7,348 nucleotides of DNA from Chloroflexota bacterium (GTDB lineage: Bacteria > Chloroflexota > Dormibacteria > CF-121), in contig VBFF01000016.1 of the NCBI GenBank assembly GCA_005889285.1, positions 1 to 7,348 on the forward strand, written 5' to 3'. The position numbers and the translations under genes were made by a program. Positions 1 to 6,628 of the stretch are shown here, in pieces; positions within the stretch are counted from its first letter, which is position 1, and the number at the start of each line of letters is the position of its first letter. Below the pieces are notes generated by a model that had not been told where the DNA came from, searched no databases, and saw nothing but the letters and a program-made list of their open reading frames with translations.

Positions 1-2
1 GG

Positions 3-1070
3 CTCGAGGCCTGGGCGACCGGCCACCCGCAGCGGCTTGCCAGCTGGACGGCGATGCCCTTTCTTGCCGTCCCCATGGCGACCATCACGCGCCTCGCATC
101 CGAAGAGACCGCGGCGCGGTTTTTCATGGCCGCCAACGTCATGCTCTGGGCCGCTCTGCTCATGGTGGTTTGGGGCCGGCTCGACGGCCGCCTCCCATCG
201 CGCTGGTGGTGGGGGAGTTTGGTCGCGGCGGCCGTGTTCGCGCCCGCGATCGCGACCATCTTCTGGCTGCAGTTCAACCTCATCGTCTTTGTCCTGGCAT
301 TGGGCGGATTCGTGCTGATCGGCCGCCACGGTGGGTGGGCCGCCCTGCTGATCGGCCTCTCGATCGCGCTGAAGCCGATCCTGGTTCTTCTACCTCTGGT
401 GCTGTTGATTCGCGCTCGATCGCGCTGGGTCGGCGTCTGGTCGATCGCGGTCGCGGGTGGGCTGAGCATCGCGGGCCTCGTCTTTCTCGCCTGGCGGGCG
501 AGTGACCTTTCGCTGATCAACCCGATGCTCTATTTCGCCGAGTTTCTCAACAAGGGCGGTGGCGCGATGTTCGGCTGCGTCCCCGAGAACTATTCGCCGG
601 CTGCCCTGCTCTGCCGCCTCGGCCTGCCCACATCGGCAGCGATCGACTTCTCGCTCGCCGCGTGCGTGTTGGTCATCGCCTGGCTGCTCGCCCGAGGCGT
701 GCCGGAGACGAACGAGCCGAACTGGCAAGTATTTGCGGCCGCCTGTCTCCTGTCCCCGATGCTGGGCCCGATCGAGTGGCTGAGCTACTGGGTGCTCTCA
801 GCGCCCTTGCTGCTGCTCCTCGTCTATGAGTTCTGGAGTCGACATGCCCCGGCCCGGCTCTGGATCGGGCTAGCAGTCGCTTACGCGCTGATGGAGCTGG
901 TTTGGGATCCGTTGGAAAGCTTGGCGAGAACACCGGTTCCGATCGTGGTCGTGTCCTACACGATTGGCCAGTTCGCTCAGTACGTTCTCTTGCTGGTCTG
1001 GGTTCGCTGGCTACTGCTGCGACGTACAAAACCGGTCTTCTCCACGGTACCTGCGGTCCCTGCCGTCTGA
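3..1070 (+). CDS. GT87/DUF2029-type membrane glycosyltransferase, 5' truncated
   Basis: This frame runs without a stop from the left edge to TGA at 1068-1070 (355 codons visible). The gene therefore begins outside the window, and the ATG at 54 is probably internal. The product is very hydrophobic, with about eight or more membrane segments. Its pattern matches GT87 polyprenol-phosphate-dependent (GT-C) glycosyltransferases: WLQFN near residues 88-92 sits where the family often has GQxN, and GLSIALKP with its lysine at about 124 follows a small-residue helix. The family includes mycobacterial mannosyltransferases that add sugars to lipid or glycan acceptors on the outer membrane face, but donor and acceptor here are unknown. 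The acidic residue usual near the N-terminus lies outside the window. A GC-rich hairpin follows 3 nt after the stop. Another polytopic GT-C enzyme is possible. Confidence 0.75.
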   Translation, partial: LEAWATGHPQRLASWTAMPFLAVPMATITRLASEETAARFFMAANVMLWAALLMVVWGRLDGRLPSRWWWGSLVAAAVFAPAIATIFWLQFNLIVFVLALGGFVLIGRHGGWAALLIGLSIALKPILVLLPLVLLIRARSRWVGVWSIAVAGGLSIAGLVFLAWRASDLSLINPMLYFAEFLNKGGGAMFGCVPENYSPAALLCRLGLPTSAAIDFSLAACVLVIAWLLARGVPETNEPNWQVFAAACLLSPMLGPIEWLSYWVLSAPLLLLLVYEFWSRHAPARLWIGLAVAYALMELVWDPLESLARTPVPIVVVSYTIGQFAQYVLLLVWVRWLLLRRTKPVFSTVPAVPAV

Positions 1071-1073
1071 TCA

Positions 1074-1092
1074 GCCGGCCACATTGGCCGGC
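1074..1092 (+). terminator. GC-rich hairpin after the glycosyltransferase stop
   Basis: GCCGGCCA-CAT-TGGCCGGC is a perfect 8-bp stem with a 3-nt loop, beginning 3 nt after the stop codon at 1070. No T-run follows, so it is not a textbook intrinsic terminator. U-less hairpins at gene ends are common in high-GC bacteria, and a role in termination or 3'-end protection is inferred from position only. Confidence 0.4.
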
Positions 1093-1096
1093 ATGA

Positions 1097-1189
1097 GTCC
1101 GAGAGATCGAGCGGGAGCTCCAGACCTTTCAAGGCGCCACCGGATTCGAAGCACCCGCCGAGCTCGTCGTCGGCGCCGGGACCAGATAA
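1097..1189 (+). pseudogene. Probable C-terminal relic of a SAM-dependent methyltransferase
   Basis: The frame is open from 1097 to TAA at 1187-1189 (30 residues) and is closed upstream by TGA at 1094-1096. There is no plausible start codon or ribosome binding site. The peptide begins VREIERELQTFQG and ends GFEAPAELVVGAGTR. That resembles the last strand of many class I SAM-dependent methyltransferases, which often end in a pattern like F-x-G-x-x-G-F-x-x-P-x-E-x-x-x-G-x-G-T before the stop. A small hairpin (GGCCG-ATCAC-CGGCC, 1196-1210) follows 6 nt after the stop, as an old terminator might. No SAM-binding motif remains. The assignment is from memory of the family's ends and could be chance. 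Confidence 0.35.
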
Positions 1190-1229
1190 GAGAGGGGCCG
1201 ATCACCGGCCGTACACGAGTCGGCCCGTG

Positions 1230-1235
1230 CAAAAT
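1230..1235 (+). promoter_or_regulatory. Possible -10 box for a leaderless MOSC transcript
   Basis: CAAAAT matches TATAAT at 4 of 6 positions and is the only AT-rich cluster just before the gene. It occupies -12 to -7 if transcription begins at the GTG at 1242, the arrangement of leaderless promoters. No convincing -35 box is visible, so support is modest. Confidence 0.35.
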
Positions 1236-1241
1236 ACCGGT

Positions 1242-1799
1242 GTGCTGCAACACGCCGAGCTGACCCTGCTCGAGGAGAGCCTCGATCACATCCGAGCAGC
1301 GCCCGCGGACGGGGGGACTGTTGAGCTGATCGTTCGGCGGCCCGGCGTTGACGAACGAGAAGTCCTGACCGAGGCCCGGCTTGATATCCACGATGGTCTG
1401 GAGGGCGACACCTGGCGGGTTCGAGGAAGCACCCACACCCCGGATGGTGGTCCGAATCCAGATGCCCAGCTGACGCTCATGAACTCGCGGGCAGCGGCGG
1501 CGATGGCGGGGAATCGAGACCGTTGGGCGGATGCGGGCGACCAGCTCTATGTCGATCTCGACATCAGCCGCGCCAACCTGCCTCCGGGCAGCCGGGTTCA
1601 GATCGGCTCGGCCGTGATCGAGTTCAGCGAGCCACCGCACACCGGCTGCGCCAAGTTCTCGGCGCGATTCGGCGTGAACGCGCTGAAGTTCGTCAACTCT
1701 CCGATCGGTCGTGACCTTCGCTTGCGCGGAGCGAACTGCCGCGTCGTCGTCTCAGGAACCGTGCGCGCGGGCGACGCGATCAGGAAGCTGCCGCAGTAA
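1242..1799 (+). CDS. MOSC domain-containing protein
   Basis: A 185-residue protein that is essentially one MOSC domain. MOSC (molybdenum cofactor sulfurase C-terminal) domains are thought to bind sulfur or molybdenum cofactor through a conserved cysteine. Stand-alone bacterial members such as YiiM and YuaD are linked to detoxification or Moco sulfur chemistry. Visible marks are GLEGDTWR near residues 53-59, PNPDAQLTLMNSR at 72-84, the core SEPPHTGCAKF with the conserved cysteine at 136, and the closing strand RLRGANCRVVVSGTVRAGD at 160-178. GTG at 1242 is preferred over in-frame GTG at 1227: neither has a Shine-Dalgarno, a -10-like CAAAAT lies 6 nt before 1242, and relatives begin close to the LTLLEESLDHIRAAP segment. 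It stands alone between two decayed gene fragments. A molybdoenzyme subunit lies about 5 kb away, but no functional link is shown. Confidence 0.85.
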   Translation: MLQHAELTLLEESLDHIRAAPADGGTVELIVRRPGVDEREVLTEARLDIHDGLEGDTWRVRGSTHTPDGGPNPDAQLTLMNSRAAAAMAGNRDRWADAGDQLYVDLDISRANLPPGSRVQIGSAVIEFSEPPHTGCAKFSARFGVNALKFVNSPIGRDLRLRGANCRVVVSGTVRAGDAIRKLPQ

Positions 1800-1836
1800 G
1801 GCCGCCACGCGGCAAGCAGGATTCGTCGTTCGCTAA

Positions 1837-1950
1837 CGGAACGCATTCAACATCCATCGGATCGATCACATCTACGAGGATCCTCATCCGCGCAGTCCGT
1901 ACGGCGTTTCCAAGGTCTTTGCGAATAGACGGATGACTGCGCAGAGTTAA
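1837..1950 (+). pseudogene. Relic of an extended SDR (NAD-dependent epimerase/dehydratase)
   Basis: The frame is open from 1837 to TAA at 1948-1950 and closed upstream by TAA at 1834-1836. It encodes 37 residues including YEDPHPRSPYGVSKVFAN. This reproduces the catalytic YxxxK segment of extended SDRs, where an acidic residue, prolines and P-x-S-x-YGxSK-x-x-x-E are typical of nucleotide-sugar epimerases and uronate dehydrogenase-like enzymes. The Rossmann glycine motif, the catalytic Ser/Thr strand and everything after the helix are missing, so it cannot be a working enzyme. Its terminal TAA codon now forms part of the -10 box of the downstream cyclase promoter. No ribosome binding site or start codon is evident. 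Confidence 0.5.
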
Positions 1951-1953
1951 ACT
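1926..1953 (+). promoter_or_regulatory. Promoter for leaderless cyclase transcript
   Basis: TAGACG (1926-1931) and TAAACT (1948-1953) are separated by 16 bp. The first matches TTGACA at 4 of 6 positions and the second fits the TAnnnT form of the -10 box. The -10 ends 6 nt before GTG at 1960, so the predicted +1 is the G of the start codon. No Shine-Dalgarno precedes the gene, which agrees with a leaderless mRNA. The start site is inferred. Confidence 0.55.
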
Positions 1954-1959
1954 GCGGCC

Positions 1960-4900
1960 GTGCCGTGTCCGCGGTGCGGTCAGGACAACCCGGCTGGAGC
2001 TCGGTTCTGCCTCGCGTGCGGCGCAGCGCTGAAAGAAGAGGCGGCGAAGCAAGAACGCAAGTTGGTTTCGGTGCTTTTCGTGGACCTCGTCGGCTTCACG
2101 GGCCGGTCCGACCGAGCGGATCCCGAAGACGTCAGAGACACCCTGCATGCGTACCATGCGGCCGCCCAAGAAAAGATCCAGGACTTCGGCGGGACCATGG
2201 AGAAATTCATCGGCGACGCCGTGATGGCTGTTTTCGGAGCGCTCATATCCCACGGTGATGACGCAGAGCGTGCCGTCAGAGCCGGCCTTGCGGTGCTCGA
2301 GGCGGTCTCGCAGCTGAAACTCGAGGCCCGCGGCGCAGTCAACACCGGCGAAGCTGTCGTAAACGTCCAAGCGGGTCGCGCCACCGGAGAGGCGCTCGCC
2401 ATGGGCGACGTCGTGAACACCGCCTCGAGGCTGCAGAACTCAGCGCCCTCCGGCAGCCTCGTGGTGGGGGAGGAAACCTACCGGCTAACTCGAAACGCGA
2501 TCACATACGAGGCTCTGCCGTCGGTCGTGGCCAAGGGAAAGGAGGATCCGGTCCACGCGTGGCTTGCAGTCGGAATCGTCGATGCGGGTAGGGCCCGACC
2601 CGACCTCCCGATTGTGGGACGCGAGCGCGAGCTCACGCTCATGGCCTCGATCTGGGATGGCGCGGTCGCCGACCGCCATCCCCATCTTGTGACGGTGGTC
2701 GGCCATCCCGGCATCGGCAAGTCAAGGCTCCAGCGCGAGTTCTCTCGCCGCGTCCAGGAAAACGGGGCCGCGGTAGCGCGCGGGCGGTGCCTGCCGTATG
2801 GCGAGCGTGCGGCATACGGCGCGTTCGCGCAGCTGGTGCGAGGCATCGCGGAAATCTACGAGAACGATCCGCCGGGCACGGTCAGGGCGAAGCTCCACGC
2901 GGCCGTCGAGAGGTTGCTGCCGGCGGCGGAAGTCGAAGAGACGACCCGCTACCTCTCGCTGCTCACCGGCATTGGTGTCGACGAACCGGCCCGTGATCGC
3001 GATTACCTGTTCTTTGCAGCCCGGCGGTTGCTCGAGGGTCTTGCTTCGATCCAACCGCTGCTTGTCATCTTCGAGGACCTGCACTGGGCCGACGCCGCCC
3101 TTCTGGATCTCATCGAGTACCTCGCAACGCATATAAAGGATGTGCCGCTGGTGATCGTCGGGCTGACCAGGCCGGAGTTCGTCGACCGCAGACCAGCCTG
3201 GGGCAGTGGCCTGTTCGCTCACACCACGATTGGACTCGAGCCGTTGTCCAGCGCCGAGTCGTTCACCCTCGCGGAGCGACTCGTTCTGAAATCGGCCGGC
3301 CTCAAAGGGGCGATCGAGCGATTGGCCGAGGCCTCCGAAGGAAATCCTCTTTTCGTCGAGGAGCTGTCTTCGGCGCTCACTGAGGGGCACGAGCTCGGTT
3401 CCGACCTTCCGACCACAGTCCGAGCAGCGATCGCCGCTCGCCTTGATGCTCTGCCAACCACCGCCCGCGCGGTACTCCTCGACGCATCCGTCGTCGGCCC
3501 GACCTTTTGGCGCGGCGTACTTTCCGCGCTCCGCGGCCAGCGAGAGTTGGACGAGGCTCTGGCTGCGTTGGAGAGGCGGGACTTCATCCGCCGGGTGCCA
3601 TCGAGCAGGGTCCGCGGCGACATCGAGTACCTGTTCAAGCACATGCTCATTCGAGACGTTGCCTACTCGACGCTTCCCCGCTCCCTCCGCCGCGAGCGCC
3701 ACGCGGCGGTCGCGAAATACATCGAATCGGCAGCTGGTGAGGCGAAGGATCTGGCCGCATTCCTGGCCCATCACTGGCGAGAGGCCGGGGAGCCCAACAA
3801 GGCCATCGATTACTTGATGCTTGCCGCCGAGCAGGCGCTCGACGGCTGGGCCCTCGAGGAGGCGGTCGCTCATTACAATGCCGCGCTCGAGCTCGCGTCT
3901 GACGACGCCTCCCGCCGCCGGATTCGCCTGGCGCGCGGGCTCGCCCGCTCCCGGCTCGACGACTACCAGGCAGCGATCGACGATTTAGGGGAGCTGCTGC
4001 CCGAGCTGAGCGGTCGTGAGCGTGTGGAAGGACTCCTGGGATGGATTTGGGGTACCGAGTGGACAGAGCGCAGCGAGGAGACGATCGCCGGAGCCCAGGA
4101 GGCACTCGAGCTGGCGCAGGCGTTGGGAGATGAGGAGCTTGTGGCGGTCTCGACAAGCCGCCTGAGCCAGGCTCTCGCGATGAGGGGGCATCCGGGTGAC
4201 CTCGACCGCGCGGCGGAACTGGGCCAGAAGGCCCTGGACACATGGGTTCCGGGGAGTAGGCCCTGGGACCTCATCAACCATCAACACATGTTTGGCGAAC
4301 AGCTCTACTGGATGGGTCGCCACGCCGAGGCCGGCGATCTGATGGCCGCGGTGACGGAGTCGGAATCGGATCCTCTGAGTCTCCAGGCGCGCCTGAGAAG
4401 CGCGTCGCTGAGGGCCATGGTTCTCACCTCGACCGGGCGCTATGAAGAAGGGCTTGCATTGTTCGATCAGACGCTTGAGCTTGCGCGAAAGCTCGGCCGG
4501 TCAACCCGGATCGTCCAGAACTATTCGACGCTCCCGCTGCGTGACCTGTTTGATCTGGATGAAGCAAGGCGCCGCACCGAGGACGCGTTGGTCGGTGCCG
4601 AGTTGCTGACCGGGTTCACCATGCCGAGGGCGATGGCAATGGCCGACCTCGTACAGACCGCGCTTTTACAGGGTGACATCGCGACTGCAGAGAGCACATG
4701 GCGCATCCAGTGGGAGGACTCGATCAACACGAGAGGCTGGGCCCGCTGGCTGGTCGGCATTCGCCTGGCGGCCGCGAAAGCAGAGCTTGGCCTTCTGACC
4801 GGACGGATCGAGGATGCGGTCGAGTGGGCACGAAAGACCGTCGAGCTGTCCATACCCGTCCGCCGGCTGAAATATGAGATCGTCGGCCGCACGCTGTTGG

Positions 4901-5193
4901 GTCAGGCCCTCGTCGCTGTAGGCAAAAGTGGCGAAGCACTTCCAGAGCTGCGACTTGCCGTCGACCTGGCCGATCGGTTAGGCAGTCCGCCTCAGCGCTG
5001 GCAGGCGCAGGCGTCACTGGCCCGCGCCTTGTACACAACGGGCGACGACAGCGGAACGGAGCGAGCCTTCGCCGCCGCCTCGGCGGTAATCCAAGACGTC
5101 GCCGCTGGTCTATCGGCCGAGCGCGCCGCTCGCTTCCTGGGGGCGGAGCCAATCCGAAGCATTCTTGGGGGCGTGACCAAGGCTCGCCGGTAA
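1960..5193 (+). CDS. Zinc-ribbon class III nucleotide cyclase with STAND-like ATPase and TPR domains
   Basis: A 1077-residue cytoplasmic signalling protein with no signal peptide or membrane segment. (1) Residues 1-22 form a zinc ribbon with Cys 3, 6, 17 and 20. (2) Residues 33-205 form a class III cyclase domain. Metal-binding aspartates are D42 (FVDLVGFT) and D86 (EKFIGDAVMAVF); K82, N153 and R157 (GDVVNTASRL) are also kept. (3) Residues 217-570 form an AAA/STAND-like ATPase, with IVGRERE at 218-224, Walker A GHPGIGKS at 248-255, Walker B LLVIFEDLHWAD at 367-378, and GNPLFVEEL at 461-469. (4) From about 595 to the end is a helical region of TPR-like repeats, for example near 611-646. The family converts ATP (sometimes GTP) to a cyclic nucleotide, and the ATPase/TPR part probably senses a ligand or partner; neither substrate nor signal can be read here. 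GTG at 1960 opens directly into the zinc ribbon and follows a leaderless-type promoter. Confidence 0.92.
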   Translation: MPCPRCGQDNPAGARFCLACGAALKEEAAKQERKLVSVLFVDLVGFTGRSDRADPEDVRDTLHAYHAAAQEKIQDFGGTMEKFIGDAVMAVFGALISHGDDAERAVRAGLAVLEAVSQLKLEARGAVNTGEAVVNVQAGRATGEALAMGDVVNTASRLQNSAPSGSLVVGEETYRLTRNAITYEALPSVVAKGKEDPVHAWLAVGIVDAGRARPDLPIVGRERELTLMASIWDGAVADRHPHLVTVVGHPGIGKSRLQREFSRRVQENGAAVARGRCLPYGERAAYGAFAQLVRGIAEIYENDPPGTVRAKLHAAVERLLPAAEVEETTRYLSLLTGIGVDEPARDRDYLFFAARRLLEGLASIQPLLVIFEDLHWADAALLDLIEYLATHIKDVPLVIVGLTRPEFVDRRPAWGSGLFAHTTIGLEPLSSAESFTLAERLVLKSAGLKGAIERLAEASEGNPLFVEELSSALTEGHELGSDLPTTVRAAIAARLDALPTTARAVLLDASVVGPTFWRGVLSALRGQRELDEALAALERRDFIRRVPSSRVRGDIEYLFKHMLIRDVAYSTLPRSLRRERHAAVAKYIESAAGEAKDLAAFLAHHWREAGEPNKAIDYLMLAAEQALDGWALEEAVAHYNAALELASDDASRRRIRLARGLARSRLDDYQAAIDDLGELLPELSGRERVEGLLGWIWGTEWTERSEETIAGAQEALELAQALGDEELVAVSTSRLSQALAMRGHPGDLDRAAELGQKALDTWVPGSRPWDLINHQHMFGEQLYWMGRHAEAGDLMAAVTESESDPLSLQARLRSASLRAMVLTSTGRYEEGLALFDQTLELARKLGRSTRIVQNYSTLPLRDLFDLDEARRRTEDALVGAELLTGFTMPRAMAMADLVQTALLQGDIATAESTWRIQWEDSINTRGWARWLVGIRLAAAKAELGLLTGRIEDAVEWARKTVELSIPVRRLKYEIVGRTLLGQALVAVGKSGEALPELRLAVDLADRLGSPPQRWQAQASLARALYTTGDDSGTERAFAAASAVIQDVAAGLSAERAARFLGAEPIRSILGGVTKARR

Positions 5194-5208
5194 AGCGCGT
5201 TTCATGCA

Positions 5209-5228
5209 GCGGTGAAGAGCGTCACCGC
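5209..5228. promoter_or_regulatory. CRP/FNR-type palindrome upstream of the globin promoter
   Basis: GCGGTGA-AGAGCG-TCACCGC is a perfect 7-bp inverted repeat with a 6-bp spacer. It contains GTGA-N6-TCAC, the core of the CRP consensus TGTGA-N6-TCACA shared by many cAMP receptor proteins. Its centre at 5218.5 is about -61.5 from the globin start predicted from the promoter at 5245-5273, the class I activator position. It also begins 15 nt after the cyclase stop and could fold as an RNA hairpin. TTTT occurs only at 5235-5238, so a terminator role for the cyclase is possible instead or as well. Binding is inferred from sequence alone. Confidence 0.5.
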
Positions 5229-5244
5229 GCCGCGTTTTCGGCTC

Positions 5245-5273
5245 TTGACAGGTTGGCCGGTAGGGCGAATAGT
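5245..5273 (+). promoter_or_regulatory. Sigma70-type promoter for the truncated globin
   Basis: A perfect -35 box TTGACA (5245-5250) is followed after 17 bp by AATAGT (5268-5273), which matches TATAAT at 4 of 6 positions. The predicted start near 5280 gives a leader of about 60 nt that carries the ribosome binding site at 5328-5334. The moderate -10 would suit an activator-assisted promoter. Confidence 0.55.
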
Positions 5274-5327
5274 CGGGGCGAGGGGATGCCGCTTGACGGC
5301 ACCGCACTCCACGAACCTGGTTCGCAC

Positions 5328-5334
5328 GGAGGAG
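5328..5334 (+). promoter_or_regulatory. Ribosome binding site that decides the globin start
   Basis: GGAGGAG is a near-perfect Shine-Dalgarno. It touches ATG at 5335 directly but lies 6 nt before ATG at 5341, which is the usual spacing. That selects 5341 over 5335 and over the upstream GTG at 5212, which sits inside the palindrome. Confidence 0.8.
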
Positions 5335-5340
5335 ATGGCC

Positions 5341-5760
5341 ATGGCACAAACGCTGTACGACCGACTCGGTGGACTCAACGCCATTACGGCGGTCGTTGGG
5401 GACTTCAGGGACCGGGTGGCCCGAGACGACCGGATCAACCTGAAGTTCGCCAGAACGGACCTCGCGCGCTTGACGAAGATGCTCATCGACCAGGTCTGCG
5501 AAGCGACGGGCGGTCCTTGCCATTACAACGGGCGCAGCATGAAAGAAGCGCATGCCGGGATGAAGGTCACGAAGGGTGAGTTCAATGCGCTGGTCGAGGA
5601 TCTCGTCGCGACGCTGAAACAATTCAAAGTCCCCAGCGCCGAGCAGGAAGAGCTGCTGGCGATCCTCGGGCCGCTCAGGTCGGAGATCGTCGAGGTGGAT
5701 TCGAACGAGGTCGGAACAGCACTTCCAGACCTATTCCAACCTGCCCCAGCCTTGGCATAG
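5341..5760 (+). CDS. Group 1 truncated hemoglobin (TrHb1/GlbN family)
   Basis: A 139-residue protein with the 2-on-2 globin pattern of group 1. It shows LYDRLGG at 5-11, the A/B helix AITAVVGDF at 14-22, CD1 Phe at 36, ATGGPCHYNG at 55-64, proximal heme-ligand His71 in MKEAHAGM, and FNALVEDL at 81-88. Family members bind heme and O2 or NO, and the mycobacterial one detoxifies NO. Aligned by eye to M. tuberculosis TrHbN, position B10 (Tyr33 there) is Arg23, E7 is Leu44 and E11 (Gln58 there) is Leu48, so the usual polar distal pocket is changed. Cys53 and Cys60 are also present. A tail of about 20 residues follows the usual end. The gene has its own promoter with a CRP-like palindrome upstream, lies 147 bp after the cyclase, and converges on the dehydrogenase with 14 bp between stops. 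Confidence 0.92.
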   Translation: MAQTLYDRLGGLNAITAVVGDFRDRVARDDRINLKFARTDLARLTKMLIDQVCEATGGPCHYNGRSMKEAHAGMKVTKGEFNALVEDLVATLKQFKVPSAEQEELLAILGPLRSEIVEVDSNEVGTALPDLFQPAPALA

Positions 5761-5774
5761 GGCTAAGCACCAAC

Positions 5775-6602
5775 TCAGGCCGGCGGTCGCTGCAGCGGGG
5801 TTGGACGACGACCGTCGAAATCGGTCAAACCGTAATCGTTCGCGACCTCGCCGACATCCAGCGCTCGCCCGGTCTTCTCGATCACCCGCGGATCGGCTGC
5901 CAGCGCAGCAACACATCGGCCGTTGAACTCGGGCGACCAGGCCTTGTCCAGATTCGGGAACATCTCCGGATGTGCCATCACGCCCGCGGTCCGGGTCAAT
6001 CTCGGCCACAGCGAGACGACGGCGACATCGTGCTCGCGGAGCTCGTGTGCGGTGGTCAGGCTCAGCATGTCGACGCCGGCCTTGACGACGTTGTAGGAAA
6101 CATTTCCCGTGTATTTGATCGCTCCCATTGACGACACGTTCACGATCAGACCCCGCCGCTGCGGGACCATGATCCGCGCCGCGTAGATGCTCGCGACGTA
6201 GTGCGACCTGAGCCCGACTCTGTGCATCAGGTCCCAGTCTTCTATCTGTAGCTCCCAGAACGGAGCGTCTTCTGGCGGGCCGACATCCGTTGTGTACTCG
6301 GTTGCGTTGTTCACCAGGACGTCGAGACGCCCCTGCTCATCCATGACGCGGCTGAAAACGGCGGCGGCTTCGGCGTCGATTCGGTGGTCGCAACGCAGCG
6401 GGATCCCGCGGCCGCCCGCCGCGGTGACCTCCTCTGCCGTCTTGGTGACCGTGCCGGGGCGGTCGCTGTCGCCGTCTCGAATGGTGCGGCCCGTGACGTA
6501 AACCGTGCAGCCGGCTTCACCCAGGCCGATCGCGATGCCGCGTCCAATGCCGCGGCTGGCTCCTGTGACGATCGCGACCCTTTCTTTGAGCGTGGCCGGC
6601 AT
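5775..6602 (-). CDS. DHRS1-like short-chain dehydrogenase/reductase
   Basis: A 275-residue SDR with the cofactor glycine motif TGASRGIG at 13-20 and TGRT at 37-40, where Arg39 after the second strand favours NADP(H). It also has CDH at 71-73, VNNA at 97-100, NVSSMG at 155-160 with the catalytic serine, and YNVVK at 170-174 with Tyr170 and Lys174. RVGLRSHYVASIYAARIMVP and HELREHDVAVVSLWP match the DHRS1 group, whose bacterial substrates are mostly unknown. The stretch MHRVGLR does not show the usual active-site Asn, and WPR replaces the common WPG. ATG at 6602 is chosen because AGGGAG lies 4 nt upstream and the TG motif follows at the usual distance; any longer frame would run through the tRNA. 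It lies 26 nt downstream of tRNA-Val on the same strand. Confidence 0.9.
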   Translation of the reverse strand: MPATLKERVAIVTGASRGIGRGIAIGLGEAGCTVYVTGRTIRDGDSDRPGTVTKTAEEVTAAGGRGIPLRCDHRIDAEAAAVFSRVMDEQGRLDVLVNNATEYTTDVGPPEDAPFWELQIEDWDLMHRVGLRSHYVASIYAARIMVPQRRGLIVNVSSMGAIKYTGNVSYNVVKAGVDMLSLTTAHELREHDVAVVSLWPRLTRTAGVMAHPEMFPNLDKAWSPEFNGRCVAALAADPRVIEKTGRALDVGEVANDYGLTDFDGRRPTPLQRPPA

Positions 6603-6606
6603 CTGA

Positions 6607-6612
6607 CTCCCT
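6607..6612 (-). promoter_or_regulatory. Ribosome binding site of the dehydrogenase
   Basis: On the minus strand AGGGAG is followed by TCAG and then ATG at 6602. It sits between the tRNA 3' end and the gene and fixes the start there, rejecting a longer reading frame through the tRNA. Confidence 0.65.
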
Positions 6613-6628
6613 GGTGCCACCGATCCGA

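Noticed and set aside
1071..1640. 189-codon minus-strand frame across the MOSC gene
   Set aside because: It is Arg-rich with no domain signature and opposite a clear MOSC core including its cysteine, so it is a shadow frame.
1827..1843. CGTTC-N7-GAACG inverted repeat as an operator
   Set aside because: A 5-bp stem with a 7-nt loop is expected by chance, and it lies about 85 bp upstream of the predicted cyclase -35 box at 1926.
2722..3873. 383-codon open frame on the minus strand inside the cyclase gene
   Set aside because: It is antisense to the ATPase region, whose plus-strand motifs (Walker A, Walker B, GNPLFVEEL) are intact. Its translation shows no recognisable family and looks like a high-GC mirror frame.
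5212..5340. Upstream GTG start giving a 43-residue extension of the globin
   Set aside because: The GTG lies inside the palindrome with no ribosome binding site, and the extension would cover the promoter and the GGAGGAG site. Homology begins at MAQTLYDRLGG.
5110..5622. 170-codon minus-strand frame across the end of the cyclase and the globin
   Set aside because: It is antisense to two well-supported genes and runs through the promoter and palindrome; no motif supports it.
5748..5764. Weak hairpin (AGCC...GGCT) over the globin stop, as a possible shared terminator of the convergent genes
   Set aside because: It has only 7 pairs including two G-T pairs, and no T-run on either strand.
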